Shown here: positions 1 to 8,345 of the stretch, in pieces
Numbering within the stretch: the stretch's first letter is position 1
How the letters are laid out: each line of letters starts with the position of its first letter
DNA from: Alphaproteobacteria bacterium
GTDB lineage: Bacteria > Pseudomonadota > Alphaproteobacteria > Micropepsales > Micropepsaceae
DNA length: 37,907 nt
Assembly (NCBI GenBank): GCA_021325375.1
Contig: JAJPHG010000004.1
Span: 1-37,907, forward strand
Direction of reading: 5' to 3'
Position numbers and translations under genes: made by a program
The notes under the pieces: model-generated
What the model was told of the DNA's origin: nothing
Seen by the model: the letters and a program-made list of their open reading frames with translations, nothing else
Databases searched by the model: none

Positions 1-113
1 ACTTTCGGAAAGCTGGCGACGACGACATCACCTGGCCGTGGCTTGTAACGGTCCCAGTGCTTGCTGTCGCGGACGCGATCTTTGACAGTCCTGAGCGGAG
101 CGCGCGAAAGCAT
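1..113 (-). CDS. Sulfotransferase family protein, N-terminal fragment cut by the window edge
   Basis: Only the first 37 codons are inside the window. The reading runs leftwards from an ATG at 113-111, preceded by an AAGGGGAA ribosome-binding site. The peptide contains a W-x-x-Y-x-P-R-P-G-D-V stretch followed by V-V-A-S-F-P-K. In cytosolic-type sulfotransferases this is the strand and start of the PAPS-binding loop, which normally continues S-G-T-T-W. The family transfers sulfate from PAPS to hydroxyl or amine acceptors; the acceptor cannot be told from this piece. The call rests on a short but characteristic motif, so the family is likely and the substrate unknown. The AraC regulator lies 98 bases away on the same strand, transcribed towards it. 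Confidence 0.6.
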   Translation of the reverse strand, partial: MLSRAPLRTVKDRVRDSKHWDRYKPRPGDVVVASFPK

Positions 114-211
114 GTGTTTCCCCTTTTCGACCGGCCTGGTGGTCCGGGCTTGCCAACCGGGTTCAAATTAGGACACGTCCCTGTGATTTCAACCTTCCTT
201 TGAGGGTCGGT

Positions 212-1252
212 CTACGCCATCGGCGGCAGGTTGCGGCGGTCGGCGGTGGCTTGGCGGATGGCGGTCGGCGAGGCGCCGTAATAGTCGCGGAAGGTGCGGT
301 TGAAATAGGAGACGTCGCCGAAGCCCGCGGCCAAGGCGATGGTGCTGATGCTCAAATGCGCCTGGCGCATGTCGGTGAGCACGGCGTGCACGTTCTCCAG
401 CCGCTTGACGAGCAGGAACTCCGAGAACGTCGTGTCCTCGGCCTCGAACAGGCGCTGCACCTGGCGTGCGGAGAGCGCGTTGGCACCGGCGACCTGCGCC
501 ACGGACAATTCCTGATCGGCGAGATTGTCCGCGACATAGCGCTTGATCGCGCGCCGCCTGATCTCGGCCGGCGAAAGGCCGCCCGCCATCGCCTCGCGCG
601 CGGAATGCAGGACCAGGACGAGAAGGTTGAAGATGTGGCTGACGACCATGGTGCGCAGATCGGCGCCCGTCAGGCCCTGGCTGTCGTCGAGGCCGCGCAG
701 ATAGGTCGTGAGCATGCGCAGGCTTTCATCGCCGCGGTGGATGACGAGGCCGCTCAACTCGTCGGCATCCGGCACCAGCGCGCGCAGCCGCGCGCCGTCC
801 ACCCGCGCGCAGGCGTGCCGCCCGGTGGTGCGTCGGATGAAGGACATCTCGTCCGAGCAGCGCAGGAAGCAGCCGTCGCCTTCCTCGAGCGCGATCTCGC
901 GTCCGGCCACGCGCATCGCGAGCGGCCCCTCGGTGTTGATGATGAGAAGGAAGCCCTCGCGGTCCGCCGCCGCGATGGCGCGCGTGCGCTGAATGAGCAT
1001 CGCGCTGAGCTGTCCGCTGCCGAAGCGCACGCCCGGCAGCAGCCTGAGCGACGCGTCGACCTGGATCGGCGTGGGCGTCAGGGGCTCGACGTCCACCTTG
1101 AGCAGCATGCGCGAAAGCACTTCCGTCCAGTCCGGAAGGCGCAAGTGAGGCTCGTGATCCTCCGACCAGAAACGCAACAGGCGGAAATCGGGCTGCGGAA
1201 ATGCCAAGCGGTCGTCCCCCAAAAAACGGCCGGTGTCTTTGTAGAACGACAC
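212..1252 (-). CDS. AraC-family transcriptional regulator
   Basis: A 346-residue protein if read from GTG 1252-1250. The C-terminal third carries the double helix-turn-helix DNA-binding domain: a first helix pair around A-L-S-A-R-Q-V-Q-R-L-F and the signature A-x-x-x-G-F-x-D-x-S-Y-F-N-R-x-F-R-x-x-Y-G-x-S-P near the end. The N-terminal part resembles the AraC_binding_2 sensory domain found in regulators of aromatic or amine catabolism. The frame stays open to 1390 with an in-frame ATG at 1351-1349, but that start would overlap the divergent acyl-CoA dehydrogenase and give an unusually long protein. The GTG gives a family-typical length, though its ribosome-binding site is weak. It is divergent from the dehydrogenase, which it may regulate (inference); the effector is unknown. 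Confidence 0.85.
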   Translation of the reverse strand: MSFYKDTGRFLGDDRLAFPQPDFRLLRFWSEDHEPHLRLPDWTEVLSRMLLKVDVEPLTPTPIQVDASLRLLPGVRFGSGQLSAMLIQRTRAIAAADREGFLLIINTEGPLAMRVAGREIALEEGDGCFLRCSDEMSFIRRTTGRHACARVDGARLRALVPDADELSGLVIHRGDESLRMLTTYLRGLDDSQGLTGADLRTMVVSHIFNLLVLVLHSAREAMAGGLSPAEIRRRAIKRYVADNLADQELSVAQVAGANALSARQVQRLFEAEDTTFSEFLLVKRLENVHAVLTDMRQAHLSISTIALAAGFGDVSYFNRTFRDYYGASPTAIRQATADRRNLPPMA

Positions 1253-1349
1253 TGTGGCGGGAAAAAGGGCTGCGGTGGCTTCCCTCTCGTCATGCTTGCC
1301 TCGCCCCGGCGGACCGGTCGATACTGCCCCGCCGCCGCCGGGGATGGTC

Positions 1350-2477
1350 ATGGATTTCTCTTTCAGCGAAGAACAGACGCTGCTGCGCAATTCCGTGCAG
1401 CGCTATTTGGCCGACAATTACAAGTTCGAGGACTGGCGCAAATTCACCCGTAGCGAGCAGGGCCGCGATCCCAAACATTGGGCGCAGTTCGCCGAGCTCG
1501 GGCTTCTGGCGGCGCCGCTGCCCGAGGCGCATGGCGGACTGGGCGGCGATGCCCTCTCGACCCTGATCGTGATGGAGGAGTTCGGCCGCGCGCTCGTGGT
1601 CGAGCCTTACGTGCCGACGGTGGTGGTGGGCGGCGGGCTCATCGACCGCGCCGGCTCGGACGCGATGAAGGAAGAGTGGATCCCAAAGATCGCCTCCGGC
1701 GAGACGCTGATGGCGTTCGCCTTCGCCGAGCCGCAGGGCCGCTACAATCTCGCCGATCTTACGACCACCGCGAAGAAGCAGGGTGCGGGCTATGTGCTGA
1801 GCGGCCAGAAATCGGTCGTCATCGGCGCGCCCTGGGCGGATACGCTCATCGTCACCGCGCGCAGCGCGGGCGGGCGGCGCGACGAGAAAGGCATCAGCGT
1901 CTTCCTGGTCGACAAGACGGCGAAAGGCGTGTCGTGCCGCGACTTCGCGACCGTCGACGGCAGCCGCGCGTCCGAGATCACCTTCGAGAACGTCGAGGTG
2001 CCTGCGTCGCGCCTGATCGGCGAGGCAGATAGCGGCTTGGCCCTCGTCGAGCGCGCCGTCGACGAGGCGATCGCGGCGGTGTGCGCGGAAGCCACCGGCG
2101 GCATGAAGATGCTGGTCGACGCCACCGTCGAGTACTCCAAGAACCGCAAGCAGTTCGGCGTGCCGATCGGCAAGTTCCAGGTGCTGCAGCACCGCATGGT
2201 CGACATGTTCGTGAATTACGAGCAGGCGGTGTCGATCACCTTGATGGTGACGCTGAAGCTGGCGAGCGACGCGGAGCGCGCCAAGGCCGCGTCCGCCGCG
2301 AAGGCGCAGATCGGCAAATCGGGCCGTTTCGTCGGCCAGAGCGCGGTCCAGGTCCATGGCGGCATGGGCATGACCGACGAGCTCAATGTCGGCCACTATT
2401 TCAAGCGCCTGACGATGATCGACACGCTGTACGGCAACGTCGATCATCATCTGCGCAGATTTGCGGCTGCGGCGTGA
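1350..2477 (+). CDS. Acyl-CoA dehydrogenase, PimD-like small subunit type
   Basis: A 375-residue flavoprotein of the acyl-CoA dehydrogenase family, introducing a 2,3 double bond into an acyl-CoA and passing electrons to ETF. The N-terminal helical domain (M-D-F-S-F-S-E-E-Q onwards) is followed by the middle beta domain with F-A-F-A-E-P and S-G-Q-K-S-V-V, and the C-terminal helical domain with R-K-Q-F-G-V-P-I-G and Q-V-H-G-G-M-G-M-T-D-E-L. The Glu in T-D-E-L is the expected catalytic base. The overall pattern is closest to the small subunit of pimeloyl-CoA dehydrogenase, which usually pairs with a large subunit; none is visible here. ATG 1350 has GGGGA five bases upstream; ATG 1344 is the alternative. 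The AraC regulator is divergent. The substrate is not determinable from sequence alone. Confidence 0.9.
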   Translation: MDFSFSEEQTLLRNSVQRYLADNYKFEDWRKFTRSEQGRDPKHWAQFAELGLLAAPLPEAHGGLGGDALSTLIVMEEFGRALVVEPYVPTVVVGGGLIDRAGSDAMKEEWIPKIASGETLMAFAFAEPQGRYNLADLTTTAKKQGAGYVLSGQKSVVIGAPWADTLIVTARSAGGRRDEKGISVFLVDKTAKGVSCRDFATVDGSRASEITFENVEVPASRLIGEADSGLALVERAVDEAIAAVCAEATGGMKMLVDATVEYSKNRKQFGVPIGKFQVLQHRMVDMFVNYEQAVSITLMVTLKLASDAERAKAASAAKAQIGKSGRFVGQSAVQVHGGMGMTDELNVGHYFKRLTMIDTLYGNVDHHLRRFAAAA

Positions 2478-2682
2478 CCTTCCACAACCGCTGTTGACCG
2501 GGCGGTGAAGCTGTTCCATCGTCCCTCGCGGGGTTAATCGCGATTTCCCCATAGGCGGCCAGCCCAAATATCGCGTCCAGCCCAATTGGGCGAGACGCTC
2601 GTGCTGCCTGCGATCCAAACCCACTTCCGTATTTTTGGACGCTTCGTTCCGCGCGACCGTCGGCTTTCGCGGAGCTAAGGCT

Positions 2683-3678
2683 ATGAGGAAACAAGGAACC
2701 AAGTTCTTGACGCGCTCCGACATCGCGCGATTGATGAGTCTCGACGACTATCTGCTGGCGGCGGAACACGCGTTTACCGGGATGGCCACCGGCCGGATCG
2801 GCGTACCGCCGCCGATGCACCTGGCGGGATCTGGAGGAGGTTTTCACATCAAGGGCGCGAGCTCGGCCGGCGGTTCGCGCTATGTCGCGGTCAAGCTGAA
2901 CGGCAATTTTCCGGAAAATCCCCTACAGCGCAATTTGCCGACCATCCAAGGCGTGATCGTCCTAGCTGATGCGACCGACGGATCGATGCTGGCAATCATG
3001 GATTCAATAGAGGTGACGTTGCAGCGCACGGCCGCTGCCACCGCTCTGGCCGCGCGCCATCTGGCGCGCCCGGACGCGTCAACCCTGGCGATATGCGGCT
3101 GCGGCGCGCAAGCCGTCGTGCAGCTTCGGGCGCTAGCAAACGTTTTCTCTCTGCGGCGCGTGAAACTATGGGACCGCGACTTCGAGCGCGCGCGGAAGTT
3201 TGCAAAGGACTTCGGCAGCAATCCGGCGATCGAAATGCACGCCGCATCCGCCCTTGATCAGGCGACACGCGACAGCGACCTGATCGTGACATGCACGACG
3301 GCGACAAGCCCGTTCCTTGGCCCGGATTGCGTTTCCGAAGGCACATTCATCGCCGCCGTCGGGGCCGACAGCCCGGCGAAGAGCGAAATCATGCCCGAGT
3401 TGATGGCGAAATCCGTCGTCGTGACGGATGTGCTCGAGCAATGCGCCGTGATGGGCGATCTTCATCACGCCATTCTTGCGGGCAAGCGGGCGCGAGACGA
3501 TCGCTACGCCGAACTGGGCGAGGTCGTGATCGGGAAAAGCAAGCCTCGCATCAATGATAGCGATATCGTCGTGTTCGACTCCACCGGGACAGCTGCGCAG
3601 GATCTCACCGCAGCCTTGCGCATCCACCAACTCGCGGGCGTAGCAAATGCTGGCGTTGATATAAGTTTTGCAGGGTGA
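2683..3678 (+). CDS. Ornithine cyclodeaminase / mu-crystallin family protein
   Basis: A 331-residue member of the ornithine cyclodeaminase/mu-crystallin family, NAD(P)-dependent enzymes that include ornithine cyclodeaminase, alanine dehydrogenase and ketimine reductases. Visible marks are Lys71 in Y-V-A-V-K-L-N (substrate-binding lysine), Arg115 in T-L-Q-R-T-A-A, the Rossmann loop C-G-C-G-A-Q-A at 138-144, and V-F-D-S-T-G-T-A-A-Q-D near the C terminus with the catalytic Asp region. The start is ATG 2683, with GGAG eight bases upstream; an in-frame ATG at 2635 lacks such a site. It follows the acyl-CoA dehydrogenase by 205 bases, so it probably has its own promoter. No arginine or proline genes are adjacent, so a general imine reductase or cyclodeaminase role is as likely as ornithine cyclodeaminase itself. 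Confidence 0.85.
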   Translation: MRKQGTKFLTRSDIARLMSLDDYLLAAEHAFTGMATGRIGVPPPMHLAGSGGGFHIKGASSAGGSRYVAVKLNGNFPENPLQRNLPTIQGVIVLADATDGSMLAIMDSIEVTLQRTAAATALAARHLARPDASTLAICGCGAQAVVQLRALANVFSLRRVKLWDRDFERARKFAKDFGSNPAIEMHAASALDQATRDSDLIVTCTTATSPFLGPDCVSEGTFIAAVGADSPAKSEIMPELMAKSVVVTDVLEQCAVMGDLHHAILAGKRARDDRYAELGEVVIGKSKPRINDSDIVVFDSTGTAAQDLTAALRIHQLAGVANAGVDISFAG

Positions 3679-3692
3679 GGAAAGGCTCACCC
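3673..3692. terminator. Hairpin covering both stop codons of convergent genes
   Basis: GGGTGAG at 3673-3679 pairs with CTCACCC at 3686-3692 around a six-base loop. The stem contains the stop codon of the cyclodeaminase-family gene (3676-3678) and that of the convergent histidine kinase (3689-3687). Only eight bases separate the two genes, so this is the likely bidirectional terminator, although there is no U-tract on either side. Confidence 0.45.
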
Positions 3693-5138
3693 CGCCTGCT
3701 TCATACGTTCCCGCGCGCGCGACTTGGGCAGCGTGATCGTCACGCGGGTGCCTTCGCCGGGTGTGCTGTCGAGTGTCACGCTTCCGCCCATCGCCTCGAC
3801 GAGGCCGCGCACGATGGGAAGGCCCAAGCCCGTGCCGCGGTCGGCGATCACCGCGTCGTGCCGGCCCTGGCCGAAATTCTCGAACACCAGCGCCAGGTCG
3901 CTTTGCGCGATGCCCACGCCGTTGTCCTCGACGCCGAAGACCGGCGCGCCGTCGGCGCCCGGATGGGCGAAAAGGACGACGCGTCCGCCCTCAGGCGTGA
4001 ACTTGACGGCGTTGGAGACGAGGTTGGTCAGCACCTGGCGCACCGCGCGCTCGTCGGCATGGAGAACGGGGAACCGCGGATCGATCTCGATGCGCATCGA
4101 AAGCTTCTGCGCCTCGGCGCGCACCGACATCAGCATGCAGGCGCTCTCCATCGCCGGCGCGATCTCCATCTCGGCCTCGTGCAGCGTCATGCGGCCGGCC
4201 TCGATCTTGGCGAGGTCGAGGATGTCGTTGATGAGCGCGAGCAGGTGCTTGCCCGAGCCGTGGATGTAGCCGCCATATTCGCTGAACCGGCGGTTGGCGC
4301 CGCCCGCCTGGATGATCTCCGAGAAGCCGAGGATCGCGTTCAAGGGCGTGCGCAATTCGTGGCTCATATTGGCGAGGAAGGCCGATTTCGCGCGGCTCGC
4401 GTCCTCGGCGCGCTCGCGGGCACGGTCGGATTCCTCCTTCGCCTCGCTCAGCTCGTCGATCAGCTTGCCGCGCTCATGGGCGAGCTTGAGCATCTTGGTG
4501 CGCGTCTCGTAGTTGGTGTCGAAGAGGCCGGCCATCAGGAACCAGAAGGCGAAGGAGAGCGCGCTCAGGAAGCCACCCAGCGGATAGCCGCCGAGGAACG
4601 GCATGGTCACGAGGGCCGCCAGGTAGACGATCATCGCGACGGCGCCGTTCGCATAATGCACGGCGCCCATCGACGACCAGCCCGCGAGCGTGCAGGCGAT
4701 GGTGAGGAAGAGCAGCGTCTGGCCGGAGCTCGCCGCCGCCGGCCACAGGAACGGCGCCATCGCGCACCATGCCGCCGCCTGCACGAAGGTCATCAAGGTG
4801 AAGGCGCGGGCGCGCAACGTGATGCCTTCGATGCTGTCGTCGGTGTGCGCGCGGATCGCGCGGTGCGCGATCTCGACGCCGATGACGAGGACGGTGATGA
4901 GCGCAGGCCAGGCGATCAGGCGCCACAGCGGCACCCAGGCGCTCTCGGCCAGCGCGATCAGCACCGCGCCGAAGGGAAGCACGAACGTCGTCGCCTGCGA
5001 GCCCCGGCGCGCGATGCGAAGCTGCTCGTCGACGAGGCGCGCCTGCGCCGCATCCTTGGGCGCGAGCGAGGCGACGAAGGCGTGCCTGAGCGCCGCCAAC
5101 GATGCGGTCTTTCGCGCGACGAGGCGTGACAAGCTCAC
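3687..5138 (-). CDS. Orphan membrane sensor histidine kinase (first of two)
   Basis: A 483-residue sensor kinase. An N-terminal region with about six hydrophobic segments (roughly residues 50-205) is followed by a charged helical linker, the HisKA dimerisation domain with H260 in M-S-H-E-L-R-T-P-L-N-A-I, and the HATPase_c domain. The N box is at S-N-A-V-K-F-T (375-381), the G1 box at D-N-G-V-G-I (405-410), then F-G-Q-G-R-H-D and the G2 box G-T-G-L-G-L (435-440). There is no receiver domain and no response regulator nearby, so its partner is unknown. The start is GTG 5138 with AAGGTGA just upstream. It strongly resembles the kinase at 6290-7675. The input domain is membrane-embedded with no periplasmic sensor domain of note, so the signal cannot be inferred. 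Confidence 0.9.
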   Translation of the reverse strand: MSLSRLVARKTASLAALRHAFVASLAPKDAAQARLVDEQLRIARRGSQATTFVLPFGAVLIALAESAWVPLWRLIAWPALITVLVIGVEIAHRAIRAHTDDSIEGITLRARAFTLMTFVQAAAWCAMAPFLWPAAASSGQTLLFLTIACTLAGWSSMGAVHYANGAVAMIVYLAALVTMPFLGGYPLGGFLSALSFAFWFLMAGLFDTNYETRTKMLKLAHERGKLIDELSEAKEESDRARERAEDASRAKSAFLANMSHELRTPLNAILGFSEIIQAGGANRRFSEYGGYIHGSGKHLLALINDILDLAKIEAGRMTLHEAEMEIAPAMESACMLMSVRAEAQKLSMRIEIDPRFPVLHADERAVRQVLTNLVSNAVKFTPEGGRVVLFAHPGADGAPVFGVEDNGVGIAQSDLALVFENFGQGRHDAVIADRGTGLGLPIVRGLVEAMGGSVTLDSTPGEGTRVTITLPKSRARERMKQAG

Positions 5139-5251
5139 CGATCACCTTAAGCTGCGTTCCCCAGAGCATGCCTTGCCACATGTTAAGGGAGGTTTTCGTC
5201 CTCCCCCATGATGGTGGTAAAGAAACGGTAAGCGCGAAGGAGAGAACGGCC

Positions 5252-6049
5252 GTGACGGTGCTGAAATACGAGAAAACGGGCAGCGTCGTGACGCTGACCA
5301 TCGATCGTCCCGAGAGCCGCAACTCCTTGGGGGAAGAGGGCGACGGCGAGGTCTTTGCGGCGGCCTGCGCCCAGCTCAACGCCGACCGCGAGGTGCGCTG
5401 CGCGATCCTGACGGGCGCGGGACCCGCCTTCTCCGCCGGCGGCAACGTGAAGGCGATGCGCGAGCGCGCCGGCGCGTTCGCGGGCGCCGGCGTGCATATC
5501 CGCGAGCGCTACAGGAACGGCATCCACCGCATCGTGCGCTCGCTCTGGGGCGTGGAGGTGCCGTTGATCGCGGCGGTGAACGGCGCCGCGATCGGGCTCG
5601 GCAACGACGTGGCCTGTCTCGCCGACATGCGCATCGCCGCGGACAACGCGATCTTCGGCGCGACGTTCCTGCGCATCGGGCTGGTGCCGGGCGACGGCGG
5701 CTCGTGGATCCTGCCGCGCGTGGTGGGGCTGGCGCGCGCCGCCGAGCTCGTCTTCACCGCCGACACGATCGATGCCGCCACCGCGCGCGAATGGGGCCTC
5801 GTCTCCAAGGTCGTGCCCGCCGCGTCCTTGATGGAGGAAGCGCGCGCGCTCGCAGGGCGCATCTGCCGCCAGCCGCCCGACGTGCTGCGCATGACCAAGA
5901 AGCTGATGCGCGAAGGGTTAGGGGTGAGCTTCGACACGATCATGGAGATGTCGGCCGCCTATCAGGCGCTGGCGCATCTGACCGAAGACCACCGCGAAGC
6001 CGTCGCCGCCTTCTTCGAGAAGAGGGAACCGGACTACAAGGGGAAGTAG
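5252..6049 (+). CDS. Enoyl-CoA hydratase/isomerase family protein
   Basis: A 265-residue crotonase-fold protein. It has the family hallmarks: V-T-L-T-I-D-R-P-E near the N terminus, the first oxyanion-hole segment G-P-A-F-S-A-G-G-N-V-K, the second oxyanion-hole segment A-A-V-N-G-A-A-I-G-L-G-N-D, then G-A-T-F-L-R-I-G-L-V-P-G-D-G-G. The usual second catalytic acid of hydratases falls in the G-D-G-G region. The family hydrates trans-2-enoyl-CoA esters or isomerises them; side-chain or xenobiotic acyl-CoA degradation is as likely as fatty acid beta-oxidation. The GTG start at 5252 is chosen because GAAGGAGAG lies about eight bases upstream; an open frame continues further 5' but overlaps the divergent kinase. 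It sits between two histidine kinases without obvious functional link. Confidence 0.88.
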   Translation: MTVLKYEKTGSVVTLTIDRPESRNSLGEEGDGEVFAAACAQLNADREVRCAILTGAGPAFSAGGNVKAMRERAGAFAGAGVHIRERYRNGIHRIVRSLWGVEVPLIAAVNGAAIGLGNDVACLADMRIAADNAIFGATFLRIGLVPGDGGSWILPRVVGLARAAELVFTADTIDAATAREWGLVSKVVPAASLMEEARALAGRICRQPPDVLRMTKKLMREGLGVSFDTIMEMSAAYQALAHLTEDHREAVAAFFEKREPDYKGK

Positions 6050-6053
6050 GTTT

Positions 6054-6283
6054 CACGCGGAGACGCGGAGTGCGCGGAGCGCCTAGCTGATGTAGGCTTC
6101 TCTTCTCTAACAAAAAGATGTCATCGCCCGTCCGCACGCTGTCGCTACGGACTATGCGGGCGACCCAATTTCCCTTTTCTTCCCGTTGCCAAATTGGGTC
6201 GCCTGGACCCTATCGGGCCGGGCGATGACGATTGCAAGAGTGTGCAGAACCCGAAACCTCCGCGCCCTCCGCGTCTCCGCGTG
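6054..6283. repeat. Nested palindromic repeat, type B (between convergent genes)
   Basis: The outer arms are a perfect 17-base inverted repeat (6054-6070 and 6267-6283, core CGCGGAGACGCGGAG). It extends to about 26 bases with one mismatch. Inside it are a GTCATCGCCCG / CGGGCGATGAC pair (6120-6130, 6219-6229) and, inside that, a 13-base pair GGCGACCCAATTT / AAATTGGGTCGCC (6159-6171, 6191-6203). The word AGAACC lies between the inner and outer right arms. It fills the whole gap between the enoyl-CoA hydratase stop and the stop of the convergent kinase, so it may also end transcription. The same two arm types recur in reversed order at 8131-8313 and 14380-14545. Confidence 0.8.
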
Positions 6284-6289
6284 AGATCT

Positions 6290-7675
6290 CTACGACGCCG
6301 CTTTCAGCTTCGCCCGCGTGCGACTTGCCGGAAGGTGGACGCTGACACGCGTGCCTTTGCCGAGCTCGCTGTCGAGCGCGATCGTGCCGCCATGGGCGCG
6401 CACAAGGCCGAGTGCGATGGGAAGGCCCAAGCCCGTGCCCTTGTCGCTGATCGCCACGTCGTGGCGGCCCTGGCCGAAGGTTTCGAAGATGCGCGCCTGG
6501 TCTTCGGGCGCGATGCCGACGCCGCTGTCGGCGACGCCGAAGACGATGCCGCTCCCGGGCCCGGCCTGCGCGAAGACCCGGACCTCGCCGCCCGGCGTGA
6601 ATTTGATCGCGTTGGAGAGCAGGTTGAGCACGATCTGCTTGAGCGCGCGCTCGTCGGCATGGGCGAGCGGCAGGTCGCGCGCGACCGCAACCTCGAGCGC
6701 GCATCCGCCCGATTGCGCGCGCGGCGCCATCAGCGCCGCGGCGTCGTCGATGAGGCGCGCCAGATCGACGTCGCTCTCGCGCAGCTCGAAGTGGCCGGCC
6801 TCGATCTTGGCGAGGTCGAGCACGTCGTTGATCAGCGTCAGAAGATGCTGGCCGGAGCCGTGGATGAGGCCCGCATATTCGTAGTGCTTCTCGACGTCGG
6901 TGAAGGCGCGCGCCTGGATGAGCTCGGAGAAGCCCAGGATCGCGTTCAGCGGCGTGCGCAGCTCGTGGCTCATATTGGCGAGGAATTGCGACTTGGCGAG
7001 GCTCGCGGCCTCGGCGCGCTCGCGCGCGACGTCGGATTCGGTCTTGGCATGGGCGAGCGCCACGATCAGGTCGCTCTTGTCGTTGCGCAGCATCAGCATG
7101 TCGCGCGCGGTGCGGTAGATCTGCAGCGACATCCAGGCGAGATAGAAGATGAAGACGACCGCGAGGGCTGCGATGCCGTTGTAGATCAGCCCGCCGTCGC
7201 GCAAGGGTGCCGCGACCAGCGCGGTGCCGTAGACCGCGAAGACGACGACGGCGAGCGGCCGGCTCGATCCCACCAGCGCGCCGTTGCCCGCGACCGTGCA
7301 GGCGAGAAGGAGCACGATCACGAGGTTGTTCAGGTCGTCATGCGGCGCCCACAGGAAGACGACCATCGACGCCCAGCCGAGCGCGAAGAGCAGATAGGCC
7401 AGCGTTGCGCGCCGGACCCAGACCTCGGCCGCGCGCGCGTCGGGCAGGCCTTTGCGGAAGCGGTGCGAGACCAGGCCGAGCGGGATCACGCTCGCGGTGA
7501 GGAGCGCGAACCAGGTCTCGAGCCGCGCTGCGCTCACCCAGCGGTGATACATCACGCAGATGATCGCCGCGAACATCGGCATCAGGAAATGATTGGGTCC
7601 CAGATTGCGCAAGGCGAGCGCAAGCTGATCCAGCCGAAGCTTGCCGGCGCGCTCACGCGTCATGGCGTCGTCCAT
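6290..7675 (-). CDS. Orphan membrane sensor histidine kinase (second of two)
   Basis: A 461-residue sensor kinase, paralogous to the one at 3687-5138. Around six hydrophobic segments lie between residues 30 and 185, then a helical linker rich in R-E-R-A-E. The HisKA domain has H237 in M-S-H-E-L-R-T-P-L-N-A-I-L-G-F-S-E. The catalytic domain has S-N-A-I-K-F-T-P, D-S-G-V-G-I, F-G-Q-G-R-H-D and G-T-G-L-G-L-P. The start is ATG 7675, where GGGAGGGGGAAAGG precedes it by about seven bases; the frame is open further upstream but runs over the divergent ABM gene. No receiver domain or regulator is adjacent. The near-identical catalytic core and similar membrane part suggest gene duplication followed by insertion or retention of the enoyl-CoA hydratase between them. 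Confidence 0.9.
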   Translation of the reverse strand: MDDAMTRERAGKLRLDQLALALRNLGPNHFLMPMFAAIICVMYHRWVSAARLETWFALLTASVIPLGLVSHRFRKGLPDARAAEVWVRRATLAYLLFALGWASMVVFLWAPHDDLNNLVIVLLLACTVAGNGALVGSSRPLAVVVFAVYGTALVAAPLRDGGLIYNGIAALAVVFIFYLAWMSLQIYRTARDMLMLRNDKSDLIVALAHAKTESDVARERAEAASLAKSQFLANMSHELRTPLNAILGFSELIQARAFTDVEKHYEYAGLIHGSGQHLLTLINDVLDLAKIEAGHFELRESDVDLARLIDDAAALMAPRAQSGGCALEVAVARDLPLAHADERALKQIVLNLLSNAIKFTPGGEVRVFAQAGPGSGIVFGVADSGVGIAPEDQARIFETFGQGRHDVAISDKGTGLGLPIALGLVRAHGGTIALDSELGKGTRVSVHLPASRTRAKLKAAS

Positions 7676-7805
7676 GCGCCTGCCTTTCCCCCTCCCGACG
7701 CGGGAGTGTGCGTGGGCCAGGGTTAAAAGAGCTTTGCACCGGTGGATTTGCGCGCTACACGGGTGCCATCGAGCCATTGATGCAATCAAGACGGGAGAAG
7801 TGGGC

Positions 7806-8096
7806 ATGGCCATCGGCGTGATCGCGACCTTGAAGGTCCAGGACGGCAAGGGCGCGGAGCTGGAAGAGGTGTTCCGCACGCTGAGCGAACAGGTGCGCGC
7901 GGGCGAGCCGGGCAACCAGCTCTACCGGCTCTGCAAGTCGCGCGGCGACGCGAACACCTATGTCGTGATGGAGATCTACGCCGACCAGGCCGCGATCGAC
8001 GCGCACCGGGGCGCCGAGCACTTCAAGGCCGCCGGCCCCAGGATCGGTGCCTGCCTCGCGGGACGGCCGGAGATCCAGTATCTGGATGCGGTGTGA
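7806..8096 (+). CDS. Antibiotic biosynthesis monooxygenase (ABM) domain protein
   Basis: A 96-residue single-domain protein of the ABM/YgiN ferredoxin-like fold. It begins I-G-V-I-A-T-L-K-V-Q-D-G-K, has the typical L-Y-R-L-C-K-S-R and Y-V-V-M-E-I-Y-A-D-Q-A-A-I-D-A-H strands, and ends with the H-F-K helix and a short terminal strand. Members are homodimers and include quinol monooxygenases, haem-degrading enzymes and many of unknown substrate, so the exact reaction is open. ATG 7806 has GGGAGAAG a few bases upstream. It is divergent from the second histidine kinase across about 130 bases that must contain both promoters. Confidence 0.85.
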   Translation: MAIGVIATLKVQDGKGAELEEVFRTLSEQVRAGEPGNQLYRLCKSRGDANTYVVMEIYADQAAIDAHRGAEHFKAAGPRIGACLAGRPEIQYLDAV

Positions 8097-8130
8097 AATC
8101 CGTACTCATCCGGGTTGAACCAAACATATC

Positions 8131-8313
8131 CTGTCATGGCCCGCGAATGCGGGCCACCCAGGTGACTTCTGTTGTGCTCTCACAAAGGGATCACGCGGAG
8201 ACGTGGAGGTTGCGGTGGTTAAGCTCGCCGCCGCGGTCTCCGCGCCTCCGCGTGCGAATTTTCGAGAGCGTGTAGAACCAAGCTGGGTGGCCCGCATTCG
8301 CGGGCCATGACAG
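8131..8313. repeat. Nested palindromic repeat, type A, copy 1
   Basis: The ends are a perfect 31-base inverted repeat (8131-8161 and 8283-8313). Each arm is itself nearly palindromic through GGCCCGCGAATGCGGGCC. Inside lies a second imperfect inverted pair, CACGCGGAGACGTGGAG and CTCCGCGCCTCCGCGTG, the same type as the outer arms of the element at 6054-6283. AGAACC precedes the right outer arm. It fills the gap between the convergent ABM and methyltransferase-like genes. Confidence 0.85.
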
Positions 8314-8345
8314 TCTGGGCTGAAGAATTCAATCGAGTCCGGTCG

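Noticed and set aside
5187..5205. GGGAGG/CCTCCC hairpin between the first histidine kinase and the enoyl-CoA hydratase
   Set aside because: The six-base stem has a seven-base loop, no U-tract and no clear relation to either ribosome-binding site. In a GC-rich divergent promoter region, such a stem can occur by chance.
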